DNA from: an uncultured Eggerthella sp. | Lineage (GTDB): Bacteria > Actinomycetota > Coriobacteriia > Coriobacteriales > Eggerthellaceae | Length of the DNA stretch: 64,000 bases | Assembly: GCA_900538545.1 (NCBI GenBank) | Contig: UPYK01000003.1 | Span: forward strand, 91,390 to 155,389 | Direction: 5' to 3' | Part shown: positions 51,418 through 60,610 of the stretch, in pieces | How the letters are laid out: each line of letters begins with the position of its first letter | Position numbering within the stretch: the first letter of the stretch is position 1 | Position numbers and translations under genes: made by a program | The notes under the pieces: generated by a model | The model's database searches: none | Seen by the model: the letters and a program-made list of their open reading frames with translations, nothing else | Told to the model about the DNA's origin: nothing

Positions 51418-52833
51418 ATGAATGAAGCGAAAAAACCTCTTCTTGATGAAGGCGGCAAGTCAATTGTTGCGGTAATGGCAGCGTTGTTGGTGGCTATCTT
51501 CGCATTCCAGCTCAATGCTTCGATGCTCTCCCCAGCGCTCGTGGCCATGCAGAACGAGCTTTCCACTACAGCGGTCGAGATCGGCAACACGCAAACGGTG
51601 TTTTTCACGGCAGCAGCACTCTTTTCGCTGTTCCTTCCGCGTCTTGCTGACTTAAAAGGCCGCCGCAAAGTGCTGTGCGGCATGCTCTTGATAACGGGCA
51701 TCGGATGCGTGATCAGTGCGCTCGCGCCGAACGTTGAAGTGCTTATGATCGGTCGTGTTCTGCAGGGTGTTGCTGGCCCAGTAGTGCCGTTGTGCCTGAT
51801 CATGCTTCACCAGCGCGTGACCGAAGACGCACGGTATGCCCGCTTGATGGCGATCCTTACATCTGTGAATGGCGGCATCGCGGGTGTCGATGCGATTCTA
51901 GGTGGCTGGCTTGCTGGCAACTTCGGCTTCCGTTCGGTGTTCGTCGTGATGGCGGCAGTTGCGGCTCTTGCGGTCGTTCTCGTGTTCGCGCTCACGCAGG
52001 AAAGCACCGCCGAAGAAACGCCCAAGATGGACTGGGCTGGTGTGGTCACGCTCGGCATCGCGTTCTTGGCTATCTATCTTGCGATCGACGAGATCGGCGC
52101 ACTTGCTGAAGCGAACTGGGGATTGGTTGCCATCCTCGTTATCGTTGCGGCTGTGTTCTTCGTACTATTCTGGAACATCGAATCGCGCAAGAAGGACCCC
52201 ATGGTAACCACCCATTACCTCAAGCAACGCAGGACCTGGGGTTTGTTGCTCACCACGCTCCTTACTATGACCGGCGTGTTCGCCATCATGAATGGCGTGG
52301 TGCCGGCGATCGCGCAAGATCCTGCTATGGGCGTTGATATGAAACCCGACATGGTCTCGTTCGCCACGCTCACGCCCTATGCGCTGCTCGGCCTGTGTTT
52401 TGGCCCTGTTGCTGGCGTGCTCGCGAGCAAGTTCGGATATCGAAGCGTGCTGCGTGCGGGTCTCATTGTGAGCATTGTTGGTGTGCTCTTCGGCATATTC
52501 CTTTCGAACAATGCGAGCATTCCTTCGCTCGTCATCATTTCGGTGGTCTTGGGTATTGCATATGCTGGTACGGCGAACATCATGCTGAACGGGTTGGGAA
52601 TCGTGCTTTCTCCTGAAGACAATCCTGGTTATCTTCCGGGCATGAATGCCGGTGCTTTCAACTTGGGAGCTGGCCTTTCGTTCGCGGTTCTCTATGCGGT
52701 CATGGATGCTTTTGCGATGAACGGGGCACAGGTTGGCTACTCTGCAGCAATGATCGCGGCGGCCGTGTTGCTTGGCGCGGCATTGCTCGTTTCGCTCTTC
52801 ATTCCGAAACCTTCTGATGCCGACAACAGCTAG
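51418..52833 (+). CDS. MFS transporter, probable nucleoside or related solute carrier
   Basis: A 471-residue major-facilitator protein with about 12-14 membrane helices. The loop 2-3 signature appears as LPRLADLKGRRKVLCG and the helix-4 region as MIGRVLQGVAGPVVPL, suggesting a DHA2-like subgroup. The start at ATG 51418, four bases after the nucleoside hydrolase stop, is preferred to a TTG at 51406 within that gene. Its place between a nucleoside hydrolase and a ribokinase suggests nucleoside, base or ribose transport; drug efflux cannot be excluded. Confidence 0.85.
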   Translation: MNEAKKPLLDEGGKSIVAVMAALLVAIFAFQLNASMLSPALVAMQNELSTTAVEIGNTQTVFFTAAALFSLFLPRLADLKGRRKVLCGMLLITGIGCVISALAPNVEVLMIGRVLQGVAGPVVPLCLIMLHQRVTEDARYARLMAILTSVNGGIAGVDAILGGWLAGNFGFRSVFVVMAAVAALAVVLVFALTQESTAEETPKMDWAGVVTLGIAFLAIYLAIDEIGALAEANWGLVAILVIVAAVFFVLFWNIESRKKDPMVTTHYLKQRRTWGLLLTTLLTMTGVFAIMNGVVPAIAQDPAMGVDMKPDMVSFATLTPYALLGLCFGPVAGVLASKFGYRSVLRAGLIVSIVGVLFGIFLSNNASIPSLVIISVVLGIAYAGTANIMLNGLGIVLSPEDNPGYLPGMNAGAFNLGAGLSFAVLYAVMDAFAMNGAQVGYSAAMIAAAVLLGAALLVSLFIPKPSDADNS

Positions 52834-52846
52834 GTGGTGTGGTTCC

Positions 52847-53758
52847 ATGAGCAAGGTGATCGTATTCGGTAGCTTGAATATGGACCTTTCTATCGAAAGT
52901 GACCATATGCCTCAACTTGGCGAGACCATCATGGGGCGCCGTTTCATCATAAACCCTGGTGGCAAAGGGGCGAACCAAGCCGTTGCGGCCGCAAAGCTGG
53001 GAGCGGACGTGGTGATGCTGGGCGCGGTGGGTCTCGATCCTTTCGGGGATCAGATGATCGCAACGCTCGTCGAGCAAGGAGTGCGCTGCGATCTGATCGA
53101 GCGCGTGGATGCTCACCCAACGGGCGTTGCTGTTATCACGCGTGTTTCGGGAGATAACTTCATCACCATCGACCCCGGTGCCAACCTGTCCGGCGATCTA
53201 ACCTACGTTGAACAGGTGCTCAAGGAAGAAGCCCAGGCAGGCGATGTATTCCTGTGCCAGCTCGAATGCGATTTCGATACAACGATGGATGCTATTAAGT
53301 CTGCGCACGAATGCGGAATGTACACTGTCTTGAATCCTGCTCCTGCGCGCGCCTTGCCAGAATGGGTGTATGAACACATCGATCTGGTGGTGGTCAACGA
53401 AAGTGAATGTGAGATCCTTACCGGCATCTATCCGGTCACGCATGATGATCTCGTGAACGCCATGGACATACTGTGCGCTCGCGGAGTGGGTGCGGTGGCT
53501 ATCACGCTCGGCGCACGCGGTTCGATCGTGCGCGTTCGTGGTAAAGACTACGAGATGATCGCTCCCTGTGTGAATGCGATCGATACTACGTGCGCAGGGG
53601 ATACCTATATCGGTGCCCTTGTTGCGGGGTATTCGCGTGGTGCGTGTCTTGACGAAACGCTTGCCCTCGCCACGGAAGCATCCGCGCTGGCAACCACGCG
53701 CATCGGCGCCCAACAATCAATCCCGCTTCTCGTCGAAGTGGATGCGTCAGAGGTCTAA
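52847..53758 (+). CDS. rbsK: Ribokinase
   Basis: A 303-residue PfkB-family kinase making ribose-5-phosphate. The N-terminal signature VFGSLNMDLSIESD and NPGGKGANQAVAAAKLGADV (residues about 38-57) match ribokinase. The anion-hole/catalytic motif reads DTTCAGDTYIGALVAGYS, with Cys where most family members have Gly (DTTGAGD); catalytic Asp is kept. The ATG at 52847 overlaps no other gene and follows the MFS stop by 13 bases. It ends the nucleoside-salvage run; a terminator follows at 53814. Confidence 0.92.
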   Translation: MSKVIVFGSLNMDLSIESDHMPQLGETIMGRRFIINPGGKGANQAVAAAKLGADVVMLGAVGLDPFGDQMIATLVEQGVRCDLIERVDAHPTGVAVITRVSGDNFITIDPGANLSGDLTYVEQVLKEEAQAGDVFLCQLECDFDTTMDAIKSAHECGMYTVLNPAPARALPEWVYEHIDLVVVNESECEILTGIYPVTHDDLVNAMDILCARGVGAVAITLGARGSIVRVRGKDYEMIAPCVNAIDTTCAGDTYIGALVAGYSRGACLDETLALATEASALATTRIGAQQSIPLLVEVDASEV

Positions 53759-53813
53759 GGCAAAAAGCATAGTATCGGGTCAAGAGCAACTATTCATCCA
53801 CTTCGGTTCTCCT

Positions 53814-53848
53814 AGAAACGGTCGAGATGGTTCGGCCGTTTCTTTTAT
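53814..53848 (+). terminator. Terminator of the nucleoside-salvage run
   Basis: AGAAACGG (53814-53821) pairs with CCGTTTCT (53836-53843), with further TCG/CGG pairing inside, followed by TTTAT. Confidence 0.8.
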
Positions 53849-53957
53849 ATCGACCCATCCAGTGGGGAGTTTGTTGCGCCGCCGTGTACTTGGCTTATGT
53901 CCGCAGGCGAGAATGATAAACTTTAAAGATGTTTTGAATCGAGGATAGGATCGTTCT

Positions 53958-54428
53958 ATGACCTGTAGTGCAACAAAACCTGTTATCGGCATCATCATGG
54001 GCTCCGAATCAGATATGCCCGTTATGGATGCCTGCATGAAACAGCTCGACGAATTTGGCGTGCCTTATGAGGTGAAGATCGCGAGCGCTCATCGTAAACC
54101 TGCCGAAGTGCATGAATGGGCCTCGACCGCCATCGATCGTGGCATTCGCGTGATCATCGCAGCTGCAGGTAAAGCAGCACATCTCGGTGGCGTCGTTGCT
54201 GCCTATACGCCTGCACCCGTTATCGCGGTCCCCATGAAGACGAGCGATCTGGGTGGCTTGGACTCGCTGCTCTCCATGGTGCAGATGCCAAGCGGCGTGC
54301 CTGTTGCGTGCGTGGCCATCAATGGCGCGAAGAATGCGGCTATTCTGGCTGTTCAGATGATGGGTACGGGCTGCGAAGGCGCGCGCCAGAAGATCATCGA
54401 TCTCAAAGCAGAGATGGCAAACGCCTAA
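53958..54428 (+). CDS. purE: 5-(carboxyamino)imidazole ribonucleotide mutase PurE
   Basis: A 156-residue enzyme of de novo purine synthesis. Substrate-site motifs are GIIMGSESDMPVMDAC near residue 10, the catalytic His in IASAHRKPAEVHEW near 43, and AAAGKAAHLGGVVAAYTPAP near 72. It resembles class I PurE, which uses N5-CAIR made by PurK; no purK gene is adjacent, so PurK must be elsewhere or the enzyme may work as a direct carboxylase. ATG at 53958. It lies between the ribokinase and iorA without obvious operon partners. Confidence 0.95.
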   Translation: MTCSATKPVIGIIMGSESDMPVMDACMKQLDEFGVPYEVKIASAHRKPAEVHEWASTAIDRGIRVIIAAAGKAAHLGGVVAAYTPAPVIAVPMKTSDLGGLDSLLSMVQMPSGVPVACVAINGAKNAAILAVQMMGTGCEGARQKIIDLKAEMANA

Positions 54429-54510
54429 CGCGAACTGTTGATGCGCTCGGCGCTCTTCCGAGCCGTCACGTTCTTTTACCTGAATCAAGTGACAAGAAAA
54501 CGAGGTAGTT

Positions 54511-56499
54511 GTGACCAAATCTTTTTTGATGGGTAATCAAGCATTTGCCCACGCTGCCCTTGAAGCTGGCGTGCGCGTATGCGCAGGATACCCCGGTACG
54601 CCGTCATCCGAGGTTATTGAAACCGTCGCGAAGTTGCGCGATGCAGGATCGGCCCATGACGTGTATGTCGAGTGGTCCACCAACGAGAAAGCCGCCCTTG
54701 AAATGTTGGCGGGGGCTGCACTGTGTGGAGCACGTACGCTCTTTACTGCCAAACAGGTTGGACTCAATGTGGCGAGCGATCCGCTCATGTCGCTCAACTA
54801 TATTGGCGTTGAGGGTGGCACGGTGTTGCTCGTTGCTGACGACCCAGGTCCGATCTCTTCGCAAACCGAACAGGATACGCGTCGATTTGCCTCCTTTGCA
54901 AAGGTCCCTGTATTCGATCCAGCAACGCCTGAACAGGGCTGTGCGATGATCGCGGCCGCATACGATCTTTCGGAAAAGTATCACACGCCGGTGATCTTCC
55001 GTCCTTCCACGCGCATCTGTCACGCATCGACCTTCGTGGAAGTGGCCGATGAGACCCATGCGCGCAAACCAGAAGGCTTCGAGAACGATCCCAACAAATG
55101 GGTCATCTTCCCGGGACGTTCGTATCGCGGTCACGGTGAGATCAACGAGCGTTTGCCCGAGATCGCAGCAGATTTCAGTGCTTCTCCATTCAATCCGTGG
55201 CGCGAAGTCGCTGGCACCGATGAAGGCGCGAAGATCGGCATCATCGCAGGTGGCGTATCGTATTCCTACGCAGAAGAAGCGCTCGCTCAGATCGAAGAGC
55301 AAGTGGAAGCAACTGGTGCGCTTTCGCCGGGCTATCGTCTCATGCAGGTGGGCACTCCCTACCCCTTCCCCGAGGCGGCTGTGGCAAAATTCGCCGAAGG
55401 CCTCGATCGCATCATCGTGTTCGAAGAGCTCGATCATGTGATCGAAGACGAACTGCTCAAACTCTGCGGCAAGCTGCATGCGGGATTCGAGGTGCAGGGT
55501 AAGCTCACAGGCACCACTACCACGCGCGGCGAAAATACGGTCGATGCGATCCGTATGCAGATCCAGGAATTCTTCGGCCTCGATCTTCCTGTTGCCGCCG
55601 AGCGCACGGTCGAATTCAGCGATCCGATACCCGAGCGCCCCGCAGTCCTGTGCGCAGGATGCCCTCATCGCGGCGCGTTCTATGCCGTGAAGAAGGCGCT
55701 TGGTCGCAGGCGCGAAGCGGTGATGTGCGGCGATATCGGCTGCTACACGCTCGGCAATGCTGCACCGCTCAATGCGGTCGATACCTGTCTCGATATGGGC
55801 GCGGGCATAACGATGGCGCAAGGCTTCAATGTGATCGAGCCTGATAAGAAGGCCATCGCGTTCGTAGGCGATTCCACGTTCTTCGCTTCCGGGATGACCG
55901 GCGTGGCCAATGCGGTTTACAACAAGCACGACATCACCATCGTGGTGCTTGATAACGCGACCACCGCGATGACCGGCTCGCAGCCTCATCCGGGTACGGG
56001 CGCAACGCTCATGGGCGGATTCAGTGCGCCGATCTCGATCCAAGAAGTGCTCAGTGCACTCGGCGTGAAGAAGATCACGAAAGCCAATCCGCTGTTCGCC
56101 GATAAGGCTATCGAAGCAGCGCGCGAAGCGATCGACTATGATGGCCCTTCGGCGGTCATCTACGAATCGCCCTGTACGAAGCTCACCAAAGCGAAGCCGC
56201 CCGTTTACTTCATCGCGAACGCGTGCGCAGGTTGTCGCAAGTGCGTTACCACCATCGGTTGTCCTGCGCTCGGGTGGAGCGAAGTTGGCCACTCGATCGT
56301 GATCAACCGCGCGATGTGCGTTGGGTGCGGCCTTTGCACGGACATCTGCGAATATGGTGCCATCACTTGCCCCACACGAAAACGAGTACGGCCTGCATTG
56401 CCGCCGCGTTCGCAGCGTTTACATGCGGAAGACGGATCGCTCAGTCGATTCCCCACGCCACAAGAGTTGGCTGAGATCGAAGGAGGTAGCGATGATTAA
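54511..56499 (+). CDS. iorA: Indolepyruvate:ferredoxin oxidoreductase, alpha subunit
   Basis: A 662-residue TPP enzyme that oxidatively decarboxylates aryl pyruvates to aryl-acetyl-CoA and reduces ferredoxin. The N-terminal half is the pyrimidine-binding domain (FAHAALEAGVRVCAGYPGTP, then WSTNEKAALEMLAGA). The TPP-binding half has CAGCPHRGAFYAVKKALG, GDIGCYTLG and VGDSTFFASGMTG. A C-terminal ferredoxin domain carries two 4Fe-4S motifs, NACAGCRKCVTT and CVGCGLCTDICEYGA. Start GTG at 54511 with GAGGTAG in front. It overlaps iorB by 8 bases. Confidence 0.96.
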   Translation: MTKSFLMGNQAFAHAALEAGVRVCAGYPGTPSSEVIETVAKLRDAGSAHDVYVEWSTNEKAALEMLAGAALCGARTLFTAKQVGLNVASDPLMSLNYIGVEGGTVLLVADDPGPISSQTEQDTRRFASFAKVPVFDPATPEQGCAMIAAAYDLSEKYHTPVIFRPSTRICHASTFVEVADETHARKPEGFENDPNKWVIFPGRSYRGHGEINERLPEIAADFSASPFNPWREVAGTDEGAKIGIIAGGVSYSYAEEALAQIEEQVEATGALSPGYRLMQVGTPYPFPEAAVAKFAEGLDRIIVFEELDHVIEDELLKLCGKLHAGFEVQGKLTGTTTTRGENTVDAIRMQIQEFFGLDLPVAAERTVEFSDPIPERPAVLCAGCPHRGAFYAVKKALGRRREAVMCGDIGCYTLGNAAPLNAVDTCLDMGAGITMAQGFNVIEPDKKAIAFVGDSTFFASGMTGVANAVYNKHDITIVVLDNATTAMTGSQPHPGTGATLMGGFSAPISIQEVLSALGVKKITKANPLFADKAIEAAREAIDYDGPSAVIYESPCTKLTKAKPPVYFIANACAGCRKCVTTIGCPALGWSEVGHSIVINRAMCVGCGLCTDICEYGAITCPTRKRVRPALPPRSQRLHAEDGSLSRFPTPQELAEIEGGSDD

Positions 56500-57118
56500 C
56501 GTTTCTATCGCCGGAATCGGCGGGCAGGGAAGCGTGCTCGCTGCACGCATCTTGGCGCAAGCTGCAGAAGCGAAAGGCTGGCAGGTACGTAGCGCGGAAA
56601 CCATCGGCATGGCGCAACGCGGCGGGGACGTTATGTCTCATGTGCGCATGGGAAATGCAGGTGAAGAGGTCTTTTCTCCTCTTCCTGCGAAAGGAACCGT
56701 GGATGTCCTGATCGCGCTCGAACCAGGCGAAGCTGCCCGTGCGCTTCCGTATCTCAAAGAGAACGGCCTGCTCGTGGTTGCCTCAACGGGCATCCCACCT
56801 GTGATGGCGAATTTCAAGCGACAGACCTACGACCCGCAGCATCTGATCGATGATATGCAGGCTGCAGGCGTGAAGATGGTCGTGGTCGACGATGCCGAGC
56901 TCGTGCATCGCTTAGGCGAACCGAAAGCGCTCAACGTGATGATGCTCGCCTATGCCATCATCGCGGTGAACAAGCGAGAGGATTGCGTGGATAATGCACT
57001 GCGCGGTGCGATCACGCTCGAAGATGTCGAAGCGGCCATTCCGCTGTGTGTGAAACGCAAGCTCGTTTCCGTGAACGAAAAGGCGATCAAGGTAGTTCAG
57101 CAGGTTGCGCGAGTGTAG
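56492..57118 (+). CDS. iorB: Indolepyruvate:ferredoxin oxidoreductase, beta subunit
   Basis: A 208-residue gamma-type subunit of the 2-oxoacid oxidoreductase family. It opens with SIAGIGGQGSVLAARILAQA, the conserved GxGGQG loop, and has AETIGMAQRGGDVMSHVRMG, the substrate-side motif. The ATG at 56492 lies inside the last codons of iorA behind AAGGAGG, so translation is coupled. Together the two genes make the complete enzyme. A CoA ligase gene follows. Confidence 0.95.
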   Translation: MINVSIAGIGGQGSVLAARILAQAAEAKGWQVRSAETIGMAQRGGDVMSHVRMGNAGEEVFSPLPAKGTVDVLIALEPGEAARALPYLKENGLLVVASTGIPPVMANFKRQTYDPQHLIDDMQAAGVKMVVVDDAELVHRLGEPKALNVMMLAYAIIAVNKREDCVDNALRGAITLEDVEAAIPLCVKRKLVSVNEKAIKVVQQVARV

Positions 57119-57267
57119 CTGGTTCGCAGGTTGCCTGCTTGTTCTGCGAGATGGTCATGCTTTGCAATAGTCGTGAAACATAACGGTGGGAGCATAGGGC
57201 TACAATATAAAAACGCTACCTATATATAGCGCATCATGTGCGCCGATCAACATAAGAAGGGTTGAGG

Positions 57268-58503
57268 ATGGAACTCAAAGAAGAGCAGTTTGCAGTCTTA
57301 AAAGAGCAATTCAAAACATTGAAGGATCGTTCGCCGTTTTACGCGAAGAAGTTCGAGGGTATCGATCTTGGCGATGTGCAAACTCAGGCAGATTTCGAAG
57401 CGCTGCCGTTTTCGGAAAAGGCGGACCTGCGCGATGCGTATCCGCTGGGACTCGCCGCTGTTCCTGAGAGCGAGATCGTGCGTATCCATTCTTCGTCTGG
57501 TACGACGGGCACGCCGGTCATCATTCCTTACACCCAGCAAGATGTGATCGATTGGGCCGTGCAATTCGCGCGTTGCTATGAGATGGCGGGCATCACGAAA
57601 GATGACCGCATCCAGATCACTCCCGGTTATGGATTGTGGACGGCGGGCATCGGTTTTCAGCTAGGCGCCGAACGCCTTGGTGCGATGGCCGTTCCCATGG
57701 GGCCGGGCAATACCGATAAGCAGATCCGTTTCATGAAGGACATGCAATCGACCGTTCTTTGCGCGACCAGCTCTTATGCGTTGCTCTTGGCCGAAGAGAT
57801 CGCCAAGCGAGGCGTGCGTGATGAGCTGAATCTTAAGCGTGCGGTCATCGGATCCGAGCGCTGGGGTCACAAGATGCGCCAGCGTATCGCCAATGAACTG
57901 GGCGTGAAGATCTATGACATCTACGGTCTTACGGAAGTATACGGTCCTGGCATCGGTGTTTCGTGCGATTACGAATGCGGCATGCATGTTTGGGACGACT
58001 ATTGCTACTTCGAGATCGTGGATCCCAAGACGGGCAAAGTGCTCCCTGATGGAGAGATCGGCGAGCTCGTTATCACCACGCTGCGCAAAGAAGGTGCTCC
58101 GCTCGTGCGTTATCGTACGCACGATCTTTCGCGCATCATTCCTGGTGAGTGCGAATGTGGCTCTCCGTTCCCGCGCATCGATACGCTCATCGGGCGTACG
58201 GATGATATGGTGAAGGTGAAGGGCGTGAATATCTTCCCTGCCCAGATCGAAGAGATCATCAAGTTCACCGATGGTGCTTCTTCAGAATACCAGGTCATGA
58301 TCGACCATCTTGAAGGCAAGGACATCATGACCGTGTTCTTCGAGACCGATGCCAGCGTTGAAGATCGTGAACAGATCGAGCGCAACATGGAGTCGATCTT
58401 CAAAGGCAAGCTGGGCATGACGCCGAATGCTAAGGCAGTGGCAATTGGTGAACTGCCCCGTTCCGAGAAGAAGACGCAGCGCATTTTTGACAATCGCTAC
58501 TAA
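57268..58503 (+). CDS. paaK: Phenylacetate-CoA ligase family protein
   Basis: A 411-residue acyl-adenylate-forming enzyme. The AMP-binding P-loop is HSSSGTTGTPVIIPY near residues 76-90, the adenine motif IYDIYGLTEVYGPG near 220, the ribose Asp in VRYRTHDLSRI, and the hinge region GRTDDMVKVKGVNIFPAQIE near 310. The C-terminal catalytic Lys region is present (RSEKKTQRIF). Beside iorAB it probably interconverts aryl-acetyl-CoA and the acid, perhaps conserving ATP in the reverse direction; that is inferred. ATG at 57268 is preferred to a TTG at 57262. A -10-like TACAAT is at 57201-57206. Confidence 0.93.
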   Translation: MELKEEQFAVLKEQFKTLKDRSPFYAKKFEGIDLGDVQTQADFEALPFSEKADLRDAYPLGLAAVPESEIVRIHSSSGTTGTPVIIPYTQQDVIDWAVQFARCYEMAGITKDDRIQITPGYGLWTAGIGFQLGAERLGAMAVPMGPGNTDKQIRFMKDMQSTVLCATSSYALLLAEEIAKRGVRDELNLKRAVIGSERWGHKMRQRIANELGVKIYDIYGLTEVYGPGIGVSCDYECGMHVWDDYCYFEIVDPKTGKVLPDGEIGELVITTLRKEGAPLVRYRTHDLSRIIPGECECGSPFPRIDTLIGRTDDMVKVKGVNIFPAQIEEIIKFTDGASSEYQVMIDHLEGKDIMTVFFETDASVEDREQIERNMESIFKGKLGMTPNAKAVAIGELPRSEKKTQRIFDNRY

Positions 58504-58647
58504 TATATAAGGGCGCTTCATTTGAAGGCCGTTCGCTTGCGGGCGAGATGCATTCGCTCTAGTACCGCTTGCGCCGATTCGACCACTTTTTGGGGGCGGC
58601 ATTCAACTTGCCGCCCTATAAGCGCTCTGTTGTGGTAAAGTGCTGCC

Positions 58648-58848
58648 ATGGTTTTTTCAGGAATGCATACCCAAAGCGCGGCGATCCGTGCCCAGCACTG
58701 GGCACAGGGCTCGAACGATGTTTGCGCGATCATGTCGGAGCACTTGGCACAGTGTTCCGAAAGCGATCGTGCGGTCATGTCCGAGCATCTTGCTCAGGGC
58801 TCGATCTGCATTCTCTGCACCCCACCTCTCTACTTTCACTATAGATAA
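58648..58848 (+). CDS. Small protein with three 15-residue tandem repeats
   Basis: A 66-residue frame with three tandem units of 15 codons at 58687-58731, 58732-58776 and 58777 onward. Their cores read RAQHWAQGS, MSEHLAQCS and MSEHLAQGS. Between units 2 and 3 the codons for Ser, His, Leu, Ala and Ser differ only at synonymous positions (for example TCG/TCC, CAC/CAT, TTG/CTT), with one replacement (Cys/Gly), so the peptide appears to be under selection. The TAA stop touches a strong terminator. No Shine-Dalgarno is obvious; the start could be the ATG at 58660. No family recognised; it may be a leader of the symporter gene or an independent small protein. Confidence 0.5.
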   Translation: MVFSGMHTQSAAIRAQHWAQGSNDVCAIMSEHLAQCSESDRAVMSEHLAQGSICILCTPPLYFHYR

Positions 58849-58879
58849 GCACACGGATCTCGATCCGGTGCTTTTTTTA
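58847..58879 (+). terminator. Terminator between the repeat protein and the symporter
   Basis: AAGCAC-A-CGGATC (58847-58859) pairs with GATCCG-GTGCTT (58862-58873), an interrupted 12-bp stem with one bulged A, followed by TTTTTTT. It overlaps the TAA of the small gene and lies 114 bases before the symporter ATG. Confidence 0.9.
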
Positions 58880-58992
58880 TGCGCTCGATCGGGTCGTTGT
58901 TGTTCGTCTTGGTGTGCGAAGAGAGGAAACGCGCGGGTATACCGTCCTGAGAAAACTGGCGTATTGGAAAACGAGTGAAAGAAGAGGAGCGC

Positions 58993-60582
58993 ATGTTTCT
59001 CAAGATCTTGATCGTGGCGATCTTCGTTGCGGTCACTGTGGCAGTGGGCATCTTCGCCCGCAAACATTCCAACAGTGTCGATGGCTTCGTGCTCGGTGGG
59101 CGAAATGTTGGCCCATGGCTCTCAGCCTTTGCCTTTGGCACGAGCTATTTTTCCGCTGTTGTATTCATCGGCTATGCTGGCCAGTTCGGCTGGAAGTACG
59201 GCATGTCGGTATTTTGGGTCGGTATCGGTAATGCGGTCATCGGTTCGCTTCTGGCGTGGTGGGTGCTCGGCCCGCGTACGCGTGAGATGACGCAGCGGCT
59301 CAAGGCTACGACCATGCCGGAATTCTTCGGCAAACGCTATAACTCTCGAGCGTTGCGCATTGCCGCTGCCGCGATCATCTTCGTGTTCCTCATCCCGTAT
59401 ACGGCATCTGTCTACAACGGTCTTTCGCGTTTGTTCGGCATGGCTTTCGGGCTGCCGTATGAATGGTGCGTGATCGGCATGGCGGTAGTCACCTGTATCT
59501 ATGTGGTGCTCGGTGGTTATGTAGCCTCGGTTTGGAACGACTTCATCCAGGGTACGATCATGCTCATCGGTATCATTGCCGTTATCTTCGCGGTGTTGAA
59601 TGGCCAGGGCGGTATCGCAACGGCTATCGTGAATCTCTCGCAGATCCCGGCAGAGGGAAGCGCCATGGCAGGACCGTTCACTTCGATGTTCGGTCCCGAT
59701 GCGCTCAACTTGCTTGGTGTTATCATCCTTACGTCGCTCGGTACGTGGGCACTCCCGCAGATGGTCCAGAAGTTCTACGCCATCAAGACCGGTCCGGCCA
59801 TCAAGCAGGGCGCCATCATCTCGACGATCTTCGCGCTCGTGGTTGCGGGTGGCTCGTATTTCTTGGGTGGTTTCGGTCGCTTGTTCGGTGGCGATATCGC
59901 CTATGCTGCCAATGGCACGCCTATCTACGACTCGATCGTGCCGACCATGCTCGCCGGGCTTCCCGACATTTTGCTTGGCATCGTGGTGGTGCTCGTGCTC
60001 TCCGCGTCCATGTCGACGCTTGCGGGCCTTGTGCTCACTTCGTCTTCAACGCTCACGCTCGACTTGATCAAGGGCAACATCGTGAAGAAGATGAGCGAGA
60101 AGAAGCAAGTGCGTTACATGCGCTTCTTCATCGTGGTGTTCGTGGCTATCTCTGCCGGCATCGCGTTGGTGCAGTACCATTCGACCATCGTGTTCATCGC
60201 TCAGTTGATGGGCTATTCGTGGGGCGCGCTTTCGGGCTCGTTCCTTGGTCCCTTCTTCTGGGGTTTGTTCTCTGGTCGTATCTCAAAGCCAGCAGTTTGG
60301 TGCAGCTTTGCGCTTGGTGTTGGCATGACCGTGACCAACATGATCTTCGGCTACATTGCATCGCCGATCAATTGCGGTGCGATCACGATGGTGCTCTCTC
60401 TTATCCTGGTGCCGATCGTGAGCTTCTTCACCAAGCCAGTACCGTTCGTGGTGAAGCCTCCTTCGACAGCAGGTGCTATCGACCGCGAATATGTCTACGG
60501 CCTTAAGGAACAGAAGATCATCGACGAACAGCAGAAGCTCCGTGCTGCGCGTGCGACAGAAGGTTCGGTTCAGGAAGAATAA
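58993..60582 (+). CDS. Sodium:solute symporter family protein
   Basis: A 529-residue SSS-family transporter with about 13 membrane helices. It opens LIVAIFVAVTVAVGIFARKH and has the core features of the LeuT-fold: GGRNVGPWLSAFAFGTSYFS near residue 36, the sodium-site helix and VLSASMSTLAGLVLTSSSTL near 345, where conserved Ser/Thr residues of the Na2 site lie. The ATG at 58993 follows AGAGGAGCGC; the extension to 58975 is rejected. Substrate unknown; its position after iorAB-paaK hints at an organic or aryl acid. A terminator follows. Confidence 0.92.
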   Translation: MFLKILIVAIFVAVTVAVGIFARKHSNSVDGFVLGGRNVGPWLSAFAFGTSYFSAVVFIGYAGQFGWKYGMSVFWVGIGNAVIGSLLAWWVLGPRTREMTQRLKATTMPEFFGKRYNSRALRIAAAAIIFVFLIPYTASVYNGLSRLFGMAFGLPYEWCVIGMAVVTCIYVVLGGYVASVWNDFIQGTIMLIGIIAVIFAVLNGQGGIATAIVNLSQIPAEGSAMAGPFTSMFGPDALNLLGVIILTSLGTWALPQMVQKFYAIKTGPAIKQGAIISTIFALVVAGGSYFLGGFGRLFGGDIAYAANGTPIYDSIVPTMLAGLPDILLGIVVVLVLSASMSTLAGLVLTSSSTLTLDLIKGNIVKKMSEKKQVRYMRFFIVVFVAISAGIALVQYHSTIVFIAQLMGYSWGALSGSFLGPFFWGLFSGRISKPAVWCSFALGVGMTVTNMIFGYIASPINCGAITMVLSLILVPIVSFFTKPVPFVVKPPSTAGAIDREYVYGLKEQKIIDEQQKLRAARATEGSVQEE

Positions 60583-60610
60583 GTTAAAACAACAACCGAA
60601 ATGCGAAAAA

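Noticed and set aside
54604..56292. A 562-codon open frame on the minus strand opposite iorA
   Set aside because: It is Arg/His-rich with no family motif and lies wholly opposite a clear enzyme gene; long antisense frames are expected with this codon usage.
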